Origin: DATKZM01 sp035527975
GTDB taxonomy: Bacteria; Pseudomonadota; Alphaproteobacteria; JAPULJ01
Direction: 5' to 3'
Assembly (NCBI GenBank): GCA_035527975.1
Contig: DATKZM010000021.1
Coordinates: forward strand, 1-64,000
Length of the DNA: 64,000 nucleotides
Shown here: positions 52,988 through 61,860 of the stretch, one piece after another
How the letters are laid out: each line of letters begins with the position of its first letter
Numbering within the stretch: the stretch's first letter is position 1
Notes under the pieces: model-generated
The model's input: only the letters and a program-made list of their open reading frames with translations
Database searches by the model: none
Told to the model about the DNA's origin: nothing
Position numbers and translations under genes: made by a program

Positions 52988-54703
52988 ATGCGGAAATATC
53001 TTCACATCAATCTGAACGACAAATCGGTCGAGAGCGAAGAGCTGAAAGGCGAAGACGTGATCCGCGTCGGCCGGCACTTCATCGCCAAGACACTGCTGGA
53101 AATGGGCGCGGCAAAGGTCGACCCGCTCTCGCCGGAGAACCCGCTGATCTTTTCCGCAGGGCCCTTGGCCGGCACCAGCTTCTCGAACGCCAACCGGCTG
53201 AGCGTCGGCTGCAAGAGCCCGCTCACCGGCGGCATCAAGGAAGCCAATTCCGGCGGCACCTTCGCCTTCGCCCTCGGCCAGCTCGAGATCTCGGGTCTCA
53301 CGCTTACCGGCGCGCTCTCCGAATGGTCGGTCATCCGCATCCCCAAGGAGGGCGAGATCACCTTCGAGGACGCCAGCCCCTATATGGGCAAGGGCAACAT
53401 AGAGGCGGCCGAGCTGCTCTTCGAAAAATACGGCAAAAAGGTCAGCCTCGGTATTTGCGGGCCGGTCGGCGAGTATCTGGGCCTGATGTCGGGCATCGCC
53501 TTCACCGACCCCGAGGGCCGGCCCGAACGCCTGGCCGCGCGCGGCGGCGTCGGTGCGGTGATGGGCTCAAAGAAGGTCAAGGCGATCGTCGTCGATCAAA
53601 ACAAAATGCCGACCTTCCACGACCGCAAGAGCCTGATGGGCAAGGTGCGCGATTACGGCAAGATGATCGCTGCCGACCCGGCGATCGCGTCCTTCACCAA
53701 ATATGGCACCGCCATGATGGGCGACTTCACCAACAAGATCGGCGGCCTGCCCACCAACAATTTCAGCTCTGGCCAGGCCTTCGGCGACGACGAGGAAGGC
53801 CGCTTCAAGCTCGGCGGCGACTTCATCCACGATCAGAACACCGCGCGCGGCGGCCATACCGCGCATGCCTGCATGCCCGGCTGCATGATCAAGTGCTCCA
53901 ATATCTATGTCGACGCGGACGGCAAAGAGATCGTCTCACCGCTCGAATATGAGACCATCGGGCTGATGGGCACGAATTGCGGCCTGCGCGACCCCGACGA
54001 TGTGGCGCGGGTTAATTTCATCGCCAACGATCTCGGTATCGATTCGATCGAGGCCGGCGCCACGCTCGGCGTGTTGATGGCTTCGGGCGAAGGCGAATTC
54101 GGCGACGTCGATTTCATGGTCGAAGCGCTGGAGGATATCCGCAAGGGCAACGAGCGCGGCCGCCTTCTGGCGCAAGGCACCGGCCGCGTCGGCGCGCACT
54201 ACAAGGTCAAGAACGTGCCCGTGATCAAGAACCAGGGCATCAGCGCGTACGATCCGCGCGTCATCGAGGTGACCGGCATCTCGATGATGGTGACCGCCCA
54301 GGGCGCCGATCACACGGCCGGCAACCTCCCGGCCTACAAGAGCAAGGACAAGTCGACCGACGAGCTGGCCGTGGCCAGCCTGGATATCCAGGAGCTCTGC
54401 GCCGCCGCCGATTCGCTGGGTCTGTGCATCTTCGGCCGCTCGGTGACCAACGAGAACCTTGAGTTGATCGCCGGTGTGCTCAACGACGCATGCGGCACCG
54501 ACTATGACGCCTCGTTCTTCAACAAGCTTGGCCGCGAGGCGCTGGTGATGGAGTGGCAATTCAACAAGGAGGCCGGCTTCACCGAGGCGGACGACGATTT
54601 GCCGGAGTTCTTCTACAGCGACGCGCTGGCGCCCAGCGGCGCCGTCGCCCGCCACCGCAGCGCCGAGGTCAATTCAAGCTTTCGTAAGTTGCTGGACGCG
54701 TGA
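52988..54703 (+). CDS. Aldehyde ferredoxin oxidoreductase family protein (tungsten/molybdenum)
   Basis: 571 residues from the ATG at 52988. Metallopterin regions: NPLIFSAGPLAGTSFSNANRLSVGCKSPLTGG near 60-90, ARGGVGAVMGSKKVKAIVV near 180 and TGISMMVTAQGADHTAGN near 435. Iron-sulfur ligands C295, C299, C303 and C502. Spacing C-x3-C-x3-C differs from the C-x2-C-x3-C of the archaeal enzyme. Length and layout match the family. It oxidises aldehydes to acids with ferredoxin. No ferredoxin, MoaD-like or cofactor gene is adjacent. A stem-loop region follows. Confidence 0.88.
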   Translation: MRKYLHINLNDKSVESEELKGEDVIRVGRHFIAKTLLEMGAAKVDPLSPENPLIFSAGPLAGTSFSNANRLSVGCKSPLTGGIKEANSGGTFAFALGQLEISGLTLTGALSEWSVIRIPKEGEITFEDASPYMGKGNIEAAELLFEKYGKKVSLGICGPVGEYLGLMSGIAFTDPEGRPERLAARGGVGAVMGSKKVKAIVVDQNKMPTFHDRKSLMGKVRDYGKMIAADPAIASFTKYGTAMMGDFTNKIGGLPTNNFSSGQAFGDDEEGRFKLGGDFIHDQNTARGGHTAHACMPGCMIKCSNIYVDADGKEIVSPLEYETIGLMGTNCGLRDPDDVARVNFIANDLGIDSIEAGATLGVLMASGEGEFGDVDFMVEALEDIRKGNERGRLLAQGTGRVGAHYKVKNVPVIKNQGISAYDPRVIEVTGISMMVTAQGADHTAGNLPAYKSKDKSTDELAVASLDIQELCAAADSLGLCIFGRSVTNENLELIAGVLNDACGTDYDASFFNKLGREALVMEWQFNKEAGFTEADDDLPEFFYSDALAPSGAVARHRSAEVNSSFRKLLDA

Positions 54704-54723
54704 GGGCCAAAATCCGACCCGAC

Positions 54724-54902
54724 CACTCCCCTCTCCCGCTTGCGGGAGAGGGAGGGGCCCGCGGCCGTGAGGTCGTGGGAGGGTGAGGGCTCCGGCGGCC
54801 GGGACAACTCACCCTGATATTTCCGCAAGTGTGTGCGGCGGTTGGCCCTCACCCGGCCCGCCTTTCAGGCGGTCCACCCTCTCCCGCAAGCGGGAGAGGG
54901 TT
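54724..54902. repeat. Intergenic repeat with two CTCTCCCGC hairpins
   Basis: CTCTCCCGCTTGCGGGAGAG at about 54729-54750 and CTCTCCCGCAAGCGGGAGAG at about 54879-54898, separated by CCCTCACCC-type sequence, as at 37734-37856. It lies between the convergent oxidoreductase and nudC genes and probably acts as a two-way terminator. Confidence 0.7.
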
Positions 54903-54910
54903 AGAACCCC

Positions 54911-55930
54911 TCAGTCCACCTCGCCACTGAGCCAGTCCTCGATCAGGCGGCGCGAGATCGAATCGAGGCGCGGCAGGCGGAAGCCGTCGACCCCGTCATT
55001 CTGCTTTAGCCAGTCGCGCTCGAACCAGGCCGCGGCCTCAAGCTCGCTGTCGTTGGTTGTGATCCGGGTCGTCACCGCATCGGCATGGAAGCCCAGCATG
55101 ATCGAGGACGGGAACGGCCAGGGCTGCGAGGAGTGATAGCGCACATTCTCCACCCGCACCCCGGCCTCCTCGTAGACCTCGCGCGCCACCGCGGCTTCCA
55201 GCGTTTCGCCGGGCTCGACGAAGCCGGCCAGCGTGGAGTGCATGCCCGGCGGCCATACCGCCTGACGGCCGAGCAGCGCGCGCTCGCCGTCGGTCACCAG
55301 CATGATCACCGCCGGATCGGTGCGCGGGAAATGGCTGACGCCGCAGTCTTCATTGGTGCAGCTGCGCACATGCCCTGCCGATCGCGTCCGCGTCGGCGCG
55401 CCGCAGACGCCGCAATATAGATGCCGCCGGTGCCAGGTCAGCATGCCGCGCGCATAGGCGAACACGGCGCCGTCGGCGCGGTCGAGCACCGGACCCACCA
55501 TGCGCAGATCGGCGAAGACGCCGCGCTCGGTGAGCGGCGGCGGCAGCGCATCTTCATCGAGGTCTGAAATATCCACTGCGACGTAGGCGATCCCGTCGCG
55601 CTCGCCCAGAAAGACACGTTCGCCCTTTTGATCGCCGTTCTGGTCCCCGGCTCGCTCCCCGACCTGCGCAATCAGCGCGCGCGCGTCGTCGGCATCGAAA
55701 TAAATCGCCTGCGGGCTGCCGCCGGGGCGTTCCATGATCGCAGCCACGCCCGTCATGGTGTGATCGCCTTCCATGCCGGCGACCAGATGCTTGGAGCGCC
55801 AGACCGGCACGAGACGCGCGGCCCCCGCCTCGATCAAACGCTCGAACCAGTCCTCGGGCTCGCGCAGATGCGCGGCCCTGTCGAGCCCGCTCTCGGCGTA
55901 ATAATTCGCAGGTGCGCGTTGCCTAGTCAT
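54911..55930 (-). CDS. nudC: NAD+ diphosphatase / RNA decapping enzyme NudC
   Basis: 339 residues from the ATG at 55930. Zinc ribbon CGVCGAPTRTRSAGHVRSC with a further Cys in CTNEDCG near 180-200. Nudix box GFVEPGETLEAAVAREVYEEAGV near 230-253, complete, followed by QPWPFPSSIMLGF, the NudC-specific SQPWPFPxS segment. It hydrolyses NADH and removes NAD caps from RNA. Upstream and divergent is the SRP RNA gene. Confidence 0.95.
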   Translation of the reverse strand: MTRQRAPANYYAESGLDRAAHLREPEDWFERLIEAGAARLVPVWRSKHLVAGMEGDHTMTGVAAIMERPGGSPQAIYFDADDARALIAQVGERAGDQNGDQKGERVFLGERDGIAYVAVDISDLDEDALPPPLTERGVFADLRMVGPVLDRADGAVFAYARGMLTWHRRHLYCGVCGAPTRTRSAGHVRSCTNEDCGVSHFPRTDPAVIMLVTDGERALLGRQAVWPPGMHSTLAGFVEPGETLEAAVAREVYEEAGVRVENVRYHSSQPWPFPSSIMLGFHADAVTTRITTNDSELEAAAWFERDWLKQNDGVDGFRLPRLDSISRRLIEDWLSGEVD

Positions 55931-55990
55931 AGGGCTAGACCCTCGCATGGCCGGCGGGTGCCGTGCAATCACTGCCGCGCGCCTCCGCCC

Positions 55991-56021
55991 TTGCCCTGGC
56001 GGCCCACAATCCTGATATAGT
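55991..56021 (+). promoter_or_regulatory. Promoter of the SRP RNA gene
   Basis: TTGCCC at 55991-55996, 17-bp spacer, and GATATA/TATAGT at 56014-56021, about 7 bp before the RNA start. A plausible sigma-70 promoter for a strong stable RNA. Confidence 0.5.
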
Positions 56022-56027
56022 GCGACC

Positions 56028-56123
56028 GGGAGGTTGGCGGTGGACGGGCACCTCGCCAACCCGGTCAGGACCGGAAGGTAGCAGCCGTAACGGGATTCGT
56101 TCGGGTCACCTAACCAGCCTCCC
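56028..56123 (+). ncRNA. ffs: Small signal recognition particle RNA (4.5S type)
   Basis: The ends GGGAGG (56028) and CCTCCC (56118-56123) pair. The universally conserved Ffh-binding part GGTCAGGACCGGAAGG, then AGCAGCC, is at about 56063-56085 and forms the tetraloop helix (GGAA). The length of about 96 bases fits the short bacterial form. It works with Ffh to target membrane proteins. The position before dnaX is common in alphaproteobacteria. Confidence 0.93.
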
Positions 56124-56201
56124 ACCCAATCGCCGCGGGCCCAAGCAGCACCCCCGGCCACTGACAATAAGCTGGCAAAATCAAGCCATCCGCCGGGTAG
56201 G

Positions 56202-58148
56202 ATGACCGACACCAAATCCAAGACAGCCGCGCCGAAGGCGCCGGATAAGGGGGCTGTGTCGGCGACACCAGAAGCCGCGGCGGACAGCACTTCGGCCAAC
56301 GCTGTTGCCGGCGATCCCTACCGCGTGCTCGCGCGCAAGCACCGGCCGCAGAGCTTTGCCGAGCTGGTCGGTCAGGACGCCCTCGTCCGCACCTTGACCA
56401 ACGCCATCGCGCGCGACCGCATCGCGCACGCGTTTATGCTGACCGGCGTGCGCGGCATCGGCAAGACCTCGACCGCCCGCATCTTCGCGCGCGCGCTCAA
56501 CTGCATCGGCCCCGACGGCAAGGGCGGGCCGACCGTGTCGCCCTGCGGCGCGTGCGAGCACTGCGTCGCCATTGCCGAAGACCGGCATATGGACGTGATC
56601 GAGATGGACGCCGCTTCGCATACCGGCGTCGACAACATGCGCGAGCTGATCGAAAGCGCGCGCTATCGGCCGACGAGCGCGCGCTTCAAGCTCTACATCA
56701 TCGACGAGGTTCACATGCTCTCGGCGAGCGCCTTCAACGCGCTCCTGAAGACGCTCGAGGAGCCGCCCGAACACGTCAAATTCGTGCTCGCCACCACCGA
56801 GATCCGCAAGGTACCGGTGACGGTGCTGTCGCGCTGCCAGCGCTTCGATTTGAAACGCCTCGACCGCGAGACCCTGACCGCGCATCTCGCCAACATCGCG
56901 GAAAAGGAGAACGCCGACATCGAAGACGCCGCGATGGCCATGATCGTGCGCGCCGCCGACGGCTCGGTGCGCGACGGACTTTCGCTGCTCGACCAGGCGA
57001 TTGCGCTTGGCGATAACAAAGCCGGCGGCGCGGCTGGCGGCAAAGTCACCGGCGATGCAGTACGCGGCATGCTGGGGCTCGCCGACCAGGCGCGCATCCT
57101 CGATCTCTTCGATCTGCTGATAGGCGGCAAGATCGCCGATGCGCTGGCGCTGGCGGGCGAGCTCTACCGCTCTGGAGCCGATCCGGTGGTCATCGTCCAG
57201 GACCTGCTCGACTTGAGCCACTGGCTGACGCGGCTGAAGATCGTGCCGGACGCGGCCGAAGGGCTCGCAGTCTCCGAAGCCGAGCGCGATCGCGCCACCG
57301 CGATGGCCGGAAAGCTTGCCATGCCGGCGCTTGCCCGCGCCTGGCAGATGTTGCTGAAGGGTTTGGCCGAAGTACAGACCGCGCATGCACCGCTGACAGC
57401 CCTAGAGATGGCCCTGGTCCGCCTTGCTTACGCCGCCGAGCTGCCAACGCCGGGCGCGATCGTCGAGGCGCTCGAAAGCGAAAAGCTGGCGCCGGGCCAA
57501 TCCACACAAAGCCAGCCGGCCAAACCGGCCGACCCGCCGGCGCGAATTGCGGCGCCGCCCGAACCGCCGCGGGCTGTTGCGGCGGCTGGTCGCGGCGAGC
57601 CGCGGCCGGCGCTGGTCGTCGAAACTGAAAATCCGGCCCCCGAAACTGCCCCCGAGCCCGCGCCTCCAGGCGAAGCGGCGCTGCCGGATCCGCTCGCCGC
57701 CGATGTGGCCCCGCCGGACCCGCGCTCCTTCGATGAAGTCGTGGCGTTGTTCCAGGCTTCGCGCGAGGCGATGCTGTTCGCGCATCTGAAAAAGCATGTT
57801 CATCTGGTGCGCTTCGCCCCGCAACGCATCGAGTTCCGCCCGGCCGACGGCGCGCCGGAAACGCTGGCCAACCGGATCGGCTCGCTGCTCACCGAATGGA
57901 CCGGCCAGCGCTGGGTGGTCAGTGTGAGCCAGGACGAGGGCGCGCCGACGCTGGCCGAACAGGAGGCGGCGACGGATGCCGCGCGGCGCCGGAAGGCGGC
58001 AAGCCACCCGCTGGTTAAGGCGGCCCTCGAGGCCTTTCCCGGCGCCGCGATCGAGGCCGTGCGCACGCTTCCAGAGGCATCCGCCCCGCCACCCGATGGC
58101 GCGCCGCCAGCGGATGCGGACACGATAGATGAGGATGACGAGGCATGA
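56202..58148 (+). CDS. dnaX: DNA polymerase III tau/gamma subunit
   Basis: 648 residues. AAA+ clamp-loader ATPase: GVRGIGKTST at 82-91 (Walker A), zinc-binding cysteines in SPCGACEHC near 112, FKLYIIDEVHMLSASAFNALLKTLEEPP near 165-190 (Walker B and sensor). Domain III extends to about 375, then a Pro/Ala-rich linker and the tau C-terminal part. It loads the sliding clamp. The next gene starts in the overlap ATGA. No clear A AAA AAG slippage heptamer was found at the expected place, so only tau may be made. Confidence 0.95.
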   Translation: MTDTKSKTAAPKAPDKGAVSATPEAAADSTSANAVAGDPYRVLARKHRPQSFAELVGQDALVRTLTNAIARDRIAHAFMLTGVRGIGKTSTARIFARALNCIGPDGKGGPTVSPCGACEHCVAIAEDRHMDVIEMDAASHTGVDNMRELIESARYRPTSARFKLYIIDEVHMLSASAFNALLKTLEEPPEHVKFVLATTEIRKVPVTVLSRCQRFDLKRLDRETLTAHLANIAEKENADIEDAAMAMIVRAADGSVRDGLSLLDQAIALGDNKAGGAAGGKVTGDAVRGMLGLADQARILDLFDLLIGGKIADALALAGELYRSGADPVVIVQDLLDLSHWLTRLKIVPDAAEGLAVSEAERDRATAMAGKLAMPALARAWQMLLKGLAEVQTAHAPLTALEMALVRLAYAAELPTPGAIVEALESEKLAPGQSTQSQPAKPADPPARIAAPPEPPRAVAAAGRGEPRPALVVETENPAPETAPEPAPPGEAALPDPLAADVAPPDPRSFDEVVALFQASREAMLFAHLKKHVHLVRFAPQRIEFRPADGAPETLANRIGSLLTEWTGQRWVVSVSQDEGAPTLAEQEAATDAARRRKAASHPLVKAALEAFPGAAIEAVRTLPEASAPPPDGAPPADADTIDEDDEA

Positions 58149-58471
58149 AGAATCTCGGCCAGTTGATGAAGCAGGCCCAGGAAATGCAGTCGAAGATGGC
58201 CGAGATGCAGGAGACGCTGGGCGACATCGAGGTCTCCGGCAGCGCCGCCGGCGGCATGGTCACCGTGCGCCTAAACGGCAAGTCCGAGATGCGCGGCGTT
58301 TCGATCGACCCGAGCCTTGCCGGGCCCGGCGAGGTCGAGGTGTTGGAAGACCTGATCGTCGCCGCGTACAACGACGCCAAGGGAAAAGTCGAAGCCCGCG
58401 TCCAGGAAGAAATGTCCAAGCTCACCGGCGGCATCGAATTGCCGCCCGGCTTCAAGATGCCCTTCGGCTGA
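58145..58471 (+). CDS. YbaB/EbfC family nucleoid-associated protein
   Basis: 108 residues, standard length. MKNLGQLMKQAQEMQSKMAEMQETL at the start is the YbaB coiled helix, followed by the beta sheet GMVTVRLNGKSEMRGVSIDPSL. A small dimeric DNA-binding protein. ATGA overlap with dnaX, and recR follows 38 bp later, the classic dnaX-ybaB-recR order. Confidence 0.95.
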   Translation: MKNLGQLMKQAQEMQSKMAEMQETLGDIEVSGSAAGGMVTVRLNGKSEMRGVSIDPSLAGPGEVEVLEDLIVAAYNDAKGKVEARVQEEMSKLTGGIELPPGFKMPFG

Positions 58472-58509
58472 GCCGGCGCCAACGTAACCCAAGCGCGCCC
58501 AGCATCCCC

Positions 58510-59103
58510 ATGGCCGTCTCCGATATCGAAAACCTGATCAAGCTGCTCGCACGCCTGCCGGGACTGGGACCACGCTCGGCGCGGCGGGCGGCGCTGCATC
58601 TGATCAAGCGCCGCGAGTCGTTGATGGAGCCGCTGGCCACGGCGCTGCAATCGGCCGCCGCCTCGATCCGCACCTGTTCGACCTGCGGTAATATCGACAC
58701 CGCCGACCCATGCGCGATCTGCCGCGACGAGCGGCGCGACGCCGGCATCATCTGCGTCGTCGAAGAGGTCGCCGACCTCTGGGCCATGGAACGCGCCGCC
58801 GCCTTCAAGGGCCGCTACCACGTGCTCGGCGGCACGCTATCGGCGCTCGACGGCATCGGCCCCGAGGACCTCAACGTCGCAAACCTGGTCCGGCGCGTTG
58901 AGGCCGGCGGCGTCCGCGAGGTGATCCTCGCCACCAACGCAACCGTCGACGGCCAGACCACGTCGCACTACGTCTCTGACCGCCTCACCGGCGCGGACGT
59001 CGAAGTTTCGCGCCTGGCCCACGGCGTGCCGGTCGGCGGCGAGCTCGATTTCCTCGACGACGGAACCCTTGCCGCGGCATTAAAAGCCCGGAGACCGGCA
59101 TGA
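58510..59103 (+). CDS. recR: Recombination protein RecR
   Basis: 197 residues from the ATG at 58510. Helix-hairpin-helix (LIKLLARLPGLGPRSARRAALHLI, 8-31), four-cysteine zinc finger C57-x2-C60...C69-x2-C72 (CSTCGNIDTADPCAIC), then the Toprim domain (ICVVEEVADLWAMERA) and the Walker-like C-terminal part (VPVGGELDFLDDGTL). It acts with RecF and RecO in gap repair. Confidence 0.95.
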   Translation: MAVSDIENLIKLLARLPGLGPRSARRAALHLIKRRESLMEPLATALQSAAASIRTCSTCGNIDTADPCAICRDERRDAGIICVVEEVADLWAMERAAAFKGRYHVLGGTLSALDGIGPEDLNVANLVRRVEAGGVREVILATNATVDGQTTSHYVSDRLTGADVEVSRLAHGVPVGGELDFLDDGTLAAALKARRPA

Positions 59104-59146
59104 TGATAATCATGCGACAATACGCTCAGCCAGGAAAACCAAAGTA

Positions 59147-60148
59147 ATGAATGACGTTGAACGGCAAATTAACAGAAGCACCGGGAACGCTCCCAGCGTG
59201 GCCGCGAGCGCACCCTGGACCGTTGACGATGCGCTGACATTGTTCGAGCTGCCGTTCGGCGACCTGATCTACGAGGCGCAAGGCGTACACCGAAGGCATT
59301 TCGATCCCAACGAAGTGCAGCTCAGCACGCTGCTGTCGATCAAGACCGGCGGCTGTCCCGAGGATTGCGGATACTGCGCTCAGAGCGCGCGCTTTCAAAC
59401 CGGCGTGGCCGCCGAGCCGCTGATGGCGATCGACGCCGTCCTCGCTGAAGCCCGGGCGGCAAAGGCGGCCGGCGCTTCGCGGTTCTGCATGGGCGCTGCC
59501 TGGCGCTCGCTCAAGGATCGCGACCTGCCGGCGGTGACCGGCATGGTTCGCGGCGTCAAGGAGCTGGGTCTGGAGACCTGCATGACGCTCGGCATGCTGA
59601 CGCCGGCCCAGGCGGGCGCGCTGCGGGAGGCAGGGCTCGATTACTACAATCACAACATCGATACCTCCGAGGCGCGCTACGGCGAGATCATCACGACGCG
59701 CACTTTCCAGGACCGGCTCGACACGCTGGATGCCGCGCGCGCGGCCGATCTCAAACTCTGCTGCGGCGGCATTCTCGGCCTCGGCGAGAGCCGGCGCGAC
59801 CGCGCAGCGATGCTGGTCACTCTGGCTAACCTGGCCGAGCCCCCCGAAAGCGTGCCCATCAACATGCTGATCCCGATGCCCGGAACGCCCCTGGAAAACG
59901 CCGCCGCCATCGATCCATTCGAGTTCGTGCGCACGATTGGCGTGGCCCGCATCCTGATGCCGCGGGCGATGGTGCGCCTTTCGGCCGGACGCGAGGCGAT
60001 GAGCGACGAGCTGCAGGCGCTGGCCTTCCTCGCCGGTGCCAACTCGATCTTCACCGGCGAAAAGCTGCTCACGGCCCCCAATACCGGGCCCGGCCGCGAC
60101 GCCGCCCTGTTCGAGACGCTCGGCCTACGCCCAATGGAGCGCGACTAA
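59147..60148 (+). CDS. bioB: Biotin synthase
   Basis: 333 residues. Radical-SAM cluster C70-x3-C74-x2-C77 (CPEDCGYCAQS). Further BioB motifs RFCMGAAWR near 112, YYNHNIDTSEARY near 165 with the [2Fe-2S] ligands around it, and FTGEKLLT near 303. It inserts sulfur into dethiobiotin. It follows recR by 43 bp, away from the other biotin genes, none of which is in the window. The window also encodes a biotin-dependent carboxyltransferase system that would need its product. Confidence 0.95.
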   Translation: MNDVERQINRSTGNAPSVAASAPWTVDDALTLFELPFGDLIYEAQGVHRRHFDPNEVQLSTLLSIKTGGCPEDCGYCAQSARFQTGVAAEPLMAIDAVLAEARAAKAAGASRFCMGAAWRSLKDRDLPAVTGMVRGVKELGLETCMTLGMLTPAQAGALREAGLDYYNHNIDTSEARYGEIITTRTFQDRLDTLDAARAADLKLCCGGILGLGESRRDRAAMLVTLANLAEPPESVPINMLIPMPGTPLENAAAIDPFEFVRTIGVARILMPRAMVRLSAGREAMSDELQALAFLAGANSIFTGEKLLTAPNTGPGRDAALFETLGLRPMERD

Positions 60149-60281
60149 GTTTGCCGGTTCCATAGCTCTCGCGGCCCGGCTGAAGTCCGCCTCAGGCCGG
60201 CCTTGCCGGCGCCTTGATTGTCGGCTTGACTACGCCTCCGTGCGGGAGGGGCTACCGTTACCAGGGAAGAGAGACGCCGAC

Positions 60282-61742
60282 ATGCAGAAACGAAAACTGT
60301 CCGCGCTGGCCGCGGCAACCATCGGTCTTGGGACAATCGGATTGGCGATGGCCGGTGCGACGAACGCGGCCGCCGAGACCACGCCCCAGGGCGAACAAAA
60401 AGTCACGCTGAAGGATCAAAGCGAGGTCGCGGTGACGATCTACAATCGCGACCTGGCGCTGATCAAGGAGCGCCGGAAGGTTACGCTCAAGGCGGGCCGC
60501 AACCGCCTCGCCTTCATCGACGTCTCGGGGCGCATGCGTCCTGAGACCGCGATCCTGCGCGCCGCCACGGCCGGCCGCATCGCGCTTACAGAGCAGAACT
60601 TCAACTTCGACATCATGACGCGGCAGAAGCTGCTGGAAAAATCGGTCGGCCAGACGGTGCGTATCGTCAAGGTGCACCCGACAACCGGCGCCGAGACGAT
60701 CGTCGAAGCAAAGGTGCTCTCCGCGCTCAAGGGTGTGGTGCTGCAAATCGGCGACCGCATCGAGACCGGCATTCCCGGGCGCATCGTGTTCGACCGCATC
60801 CCGCCCAATTTGCGCGACCGGCCGACCCTGGTGATCGACCTTGAGAGCAAGACGGCCGGCGCCGAGACGCTCGAGCTCAGCTATCTCAGCCGCGGGCTGA
60901 CCTGGCGCGCCGACTATGTGGGCGAGCTCAACGCGGCCGACGACAAGCTCACCCTCAACGGCTGGGTCACGCTGATCAACCGTTCGGGCACCACCTACCG
61001 GAACGCCAAGCTCCAGCTTGTCGCCGGCGACGTCAACGTGGTGCGCAACCAGTTGAGCCGCGGTCATCGCGCCAAGGGGTCGGCACGCAGCAGCGGCGCC
61101 AGCTCGATCAGCCGCGAGCGCTTCTTCGATTATCATCTCTACGGCCTCGACCGGCCGACCACGATTGCCCAAAACCAGATCAAGCAGGTGGCGCTGATGA
61201 GCGCACCCGGCGTCGCGGTCAAGAAGGAGTACGAGCTGCAGGCGGGCGGCAGTTATTACTACCGCCGCCAGTACGCCGGGGTGGTGAAACGGCCGGTCAA
61301 TGTCTTCCTCGCCTTCAAGAACGACAAGGCCTCAAATCTCGGCCTGCCGATGCCGCGCGGCGTCGTGCGCATCTACAAGCGCAACGCCGCGGGCAAGGCG
61401 CTGTTCGTCGGCGAGGACCGCATGGACCATACGCCGGAGGGCAACGACGTGCGGCTGCGCATGGGCAAGGCCTTCGACGTCACCGCCGAGCGGCGCCAGG
61501 TCGACTACGATCCCACTGTGTACGACCGGCGCACCTTTGAGAGCGAGCACGAGATTACGCTGAAGAATGCGCGGCCCAAAGCCGTCACCGTGATCGTGCG
61601 CGAGACGATCAGCGGCAAGTGGGAAATGCTGCGCAAGACCCACGACTTCACCAAGGTTGCTGCCAATCTCGCCGAATGGCGCATTCAGGTGCCAGGCAAG
61701 GGCCGCACGGTGCTGCGCTACCGCGTGCGGGTGCGGTACTAG
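60282..61742 (+). CDS. Secreted DUF4139 domain protein
   Basis: 486 residues from the ATG at 60282. Signal peptide at about 1-29 (GTIGLAMAGATNAAA). The mature part starts VAVTIYNRDLALIKERRKVTLKAGRNRLAFIDVSGRM, the DUF4139 N-terminal pattern, and continues as beta-rich modules with SYLSRGLTWRADYVGELN near 200 and ETISGKWEMLRKTHDFTKV near the end. The family is common in Gram-negative cell envelopes and has no firm biochemical role. Terminal Arg-rich strand. Convergent with rmuC across a repeat. Confidence 0.85.
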   Translation: MQKRKLSALAAATIGLGTIGLAMAGATNAAAETTPQGEQKVTLKDQSEVAVTIYNRDLALIKERRKVTLKAGRNRLAFIDVSGRMRPETAILRAATAGRIALTEQNFNFDIMTRQKLLEKSVGQTVRIVKVHPTTGAETIVEAKVLSALKGVVLQIGDRIETGIPGRIVFDRIPPNLRDRPTLVIDLESKTAGAETLELSYLSRGLTWRADYVGELNAADDKLTLNGWVTLINRSGTTYRNAKLQLVAGDVNVVRNQLSRGHRAKGSARSSGASSISRERFFDYHLYGLDRPTTIAQNQIKQVALMSAPGVAVKKEYELQAGGSYYYRRQYAGVVKRPVNVFLAFKNDKASNLGLPMPRGVVRIYKRNAAGKALFVGEDRMDHTPEGNDVRLRMGKAFDVTAERRQVDYDPTVYDRRTFESEHEITLKNARPKAVTVIVRETISGKWEMLRKTHDFTKVAANLAEWRIQVPGKGRTVLRYRVRVRY

Positions 61743-61751
61743 GTCTTAGGA

Positions 61752-61812
61752 ACCACAGAGGCACAGAGAGGCAAGCGCGCTGCCTTCTCTGTGACCTCTG
61801 TACCTCTGTGGT
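61752..61812. repeat. Imperfect inverted repeat between convergent genes
   Basis: ACCACAGAGGCACAGAGAGG at the left and TCTGTACCTCTGTGGTGAG at the right pair over most of their length around a GC-rich loop. It could terminate both DUF4139 and rmuC transcripts. The ACAGAGG units look like a dispersed element. Confidence 0.6.
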
Positions 61813-61860
61813 GAGCTATTCGTGGGGGCGGGCTTCAAACCCGCCCGTACCGCCGCGCCC

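Noticed and set aside
51495..53015. 506-codon frame overlapping the second MetE-like gene
   Set aside because: Shadow frame, Arg/Pro-rich, with no family motif. The MetE-like frame has conserved zinc ligands.
57788..57795. Possible dnaX frameshift site (AAA AAG run)
   Set aside because: Only five A precede the G, it is far downstream of the expected position, and no downstream hairpin or close stop was seen, so it is not the A AAA AAG signal.
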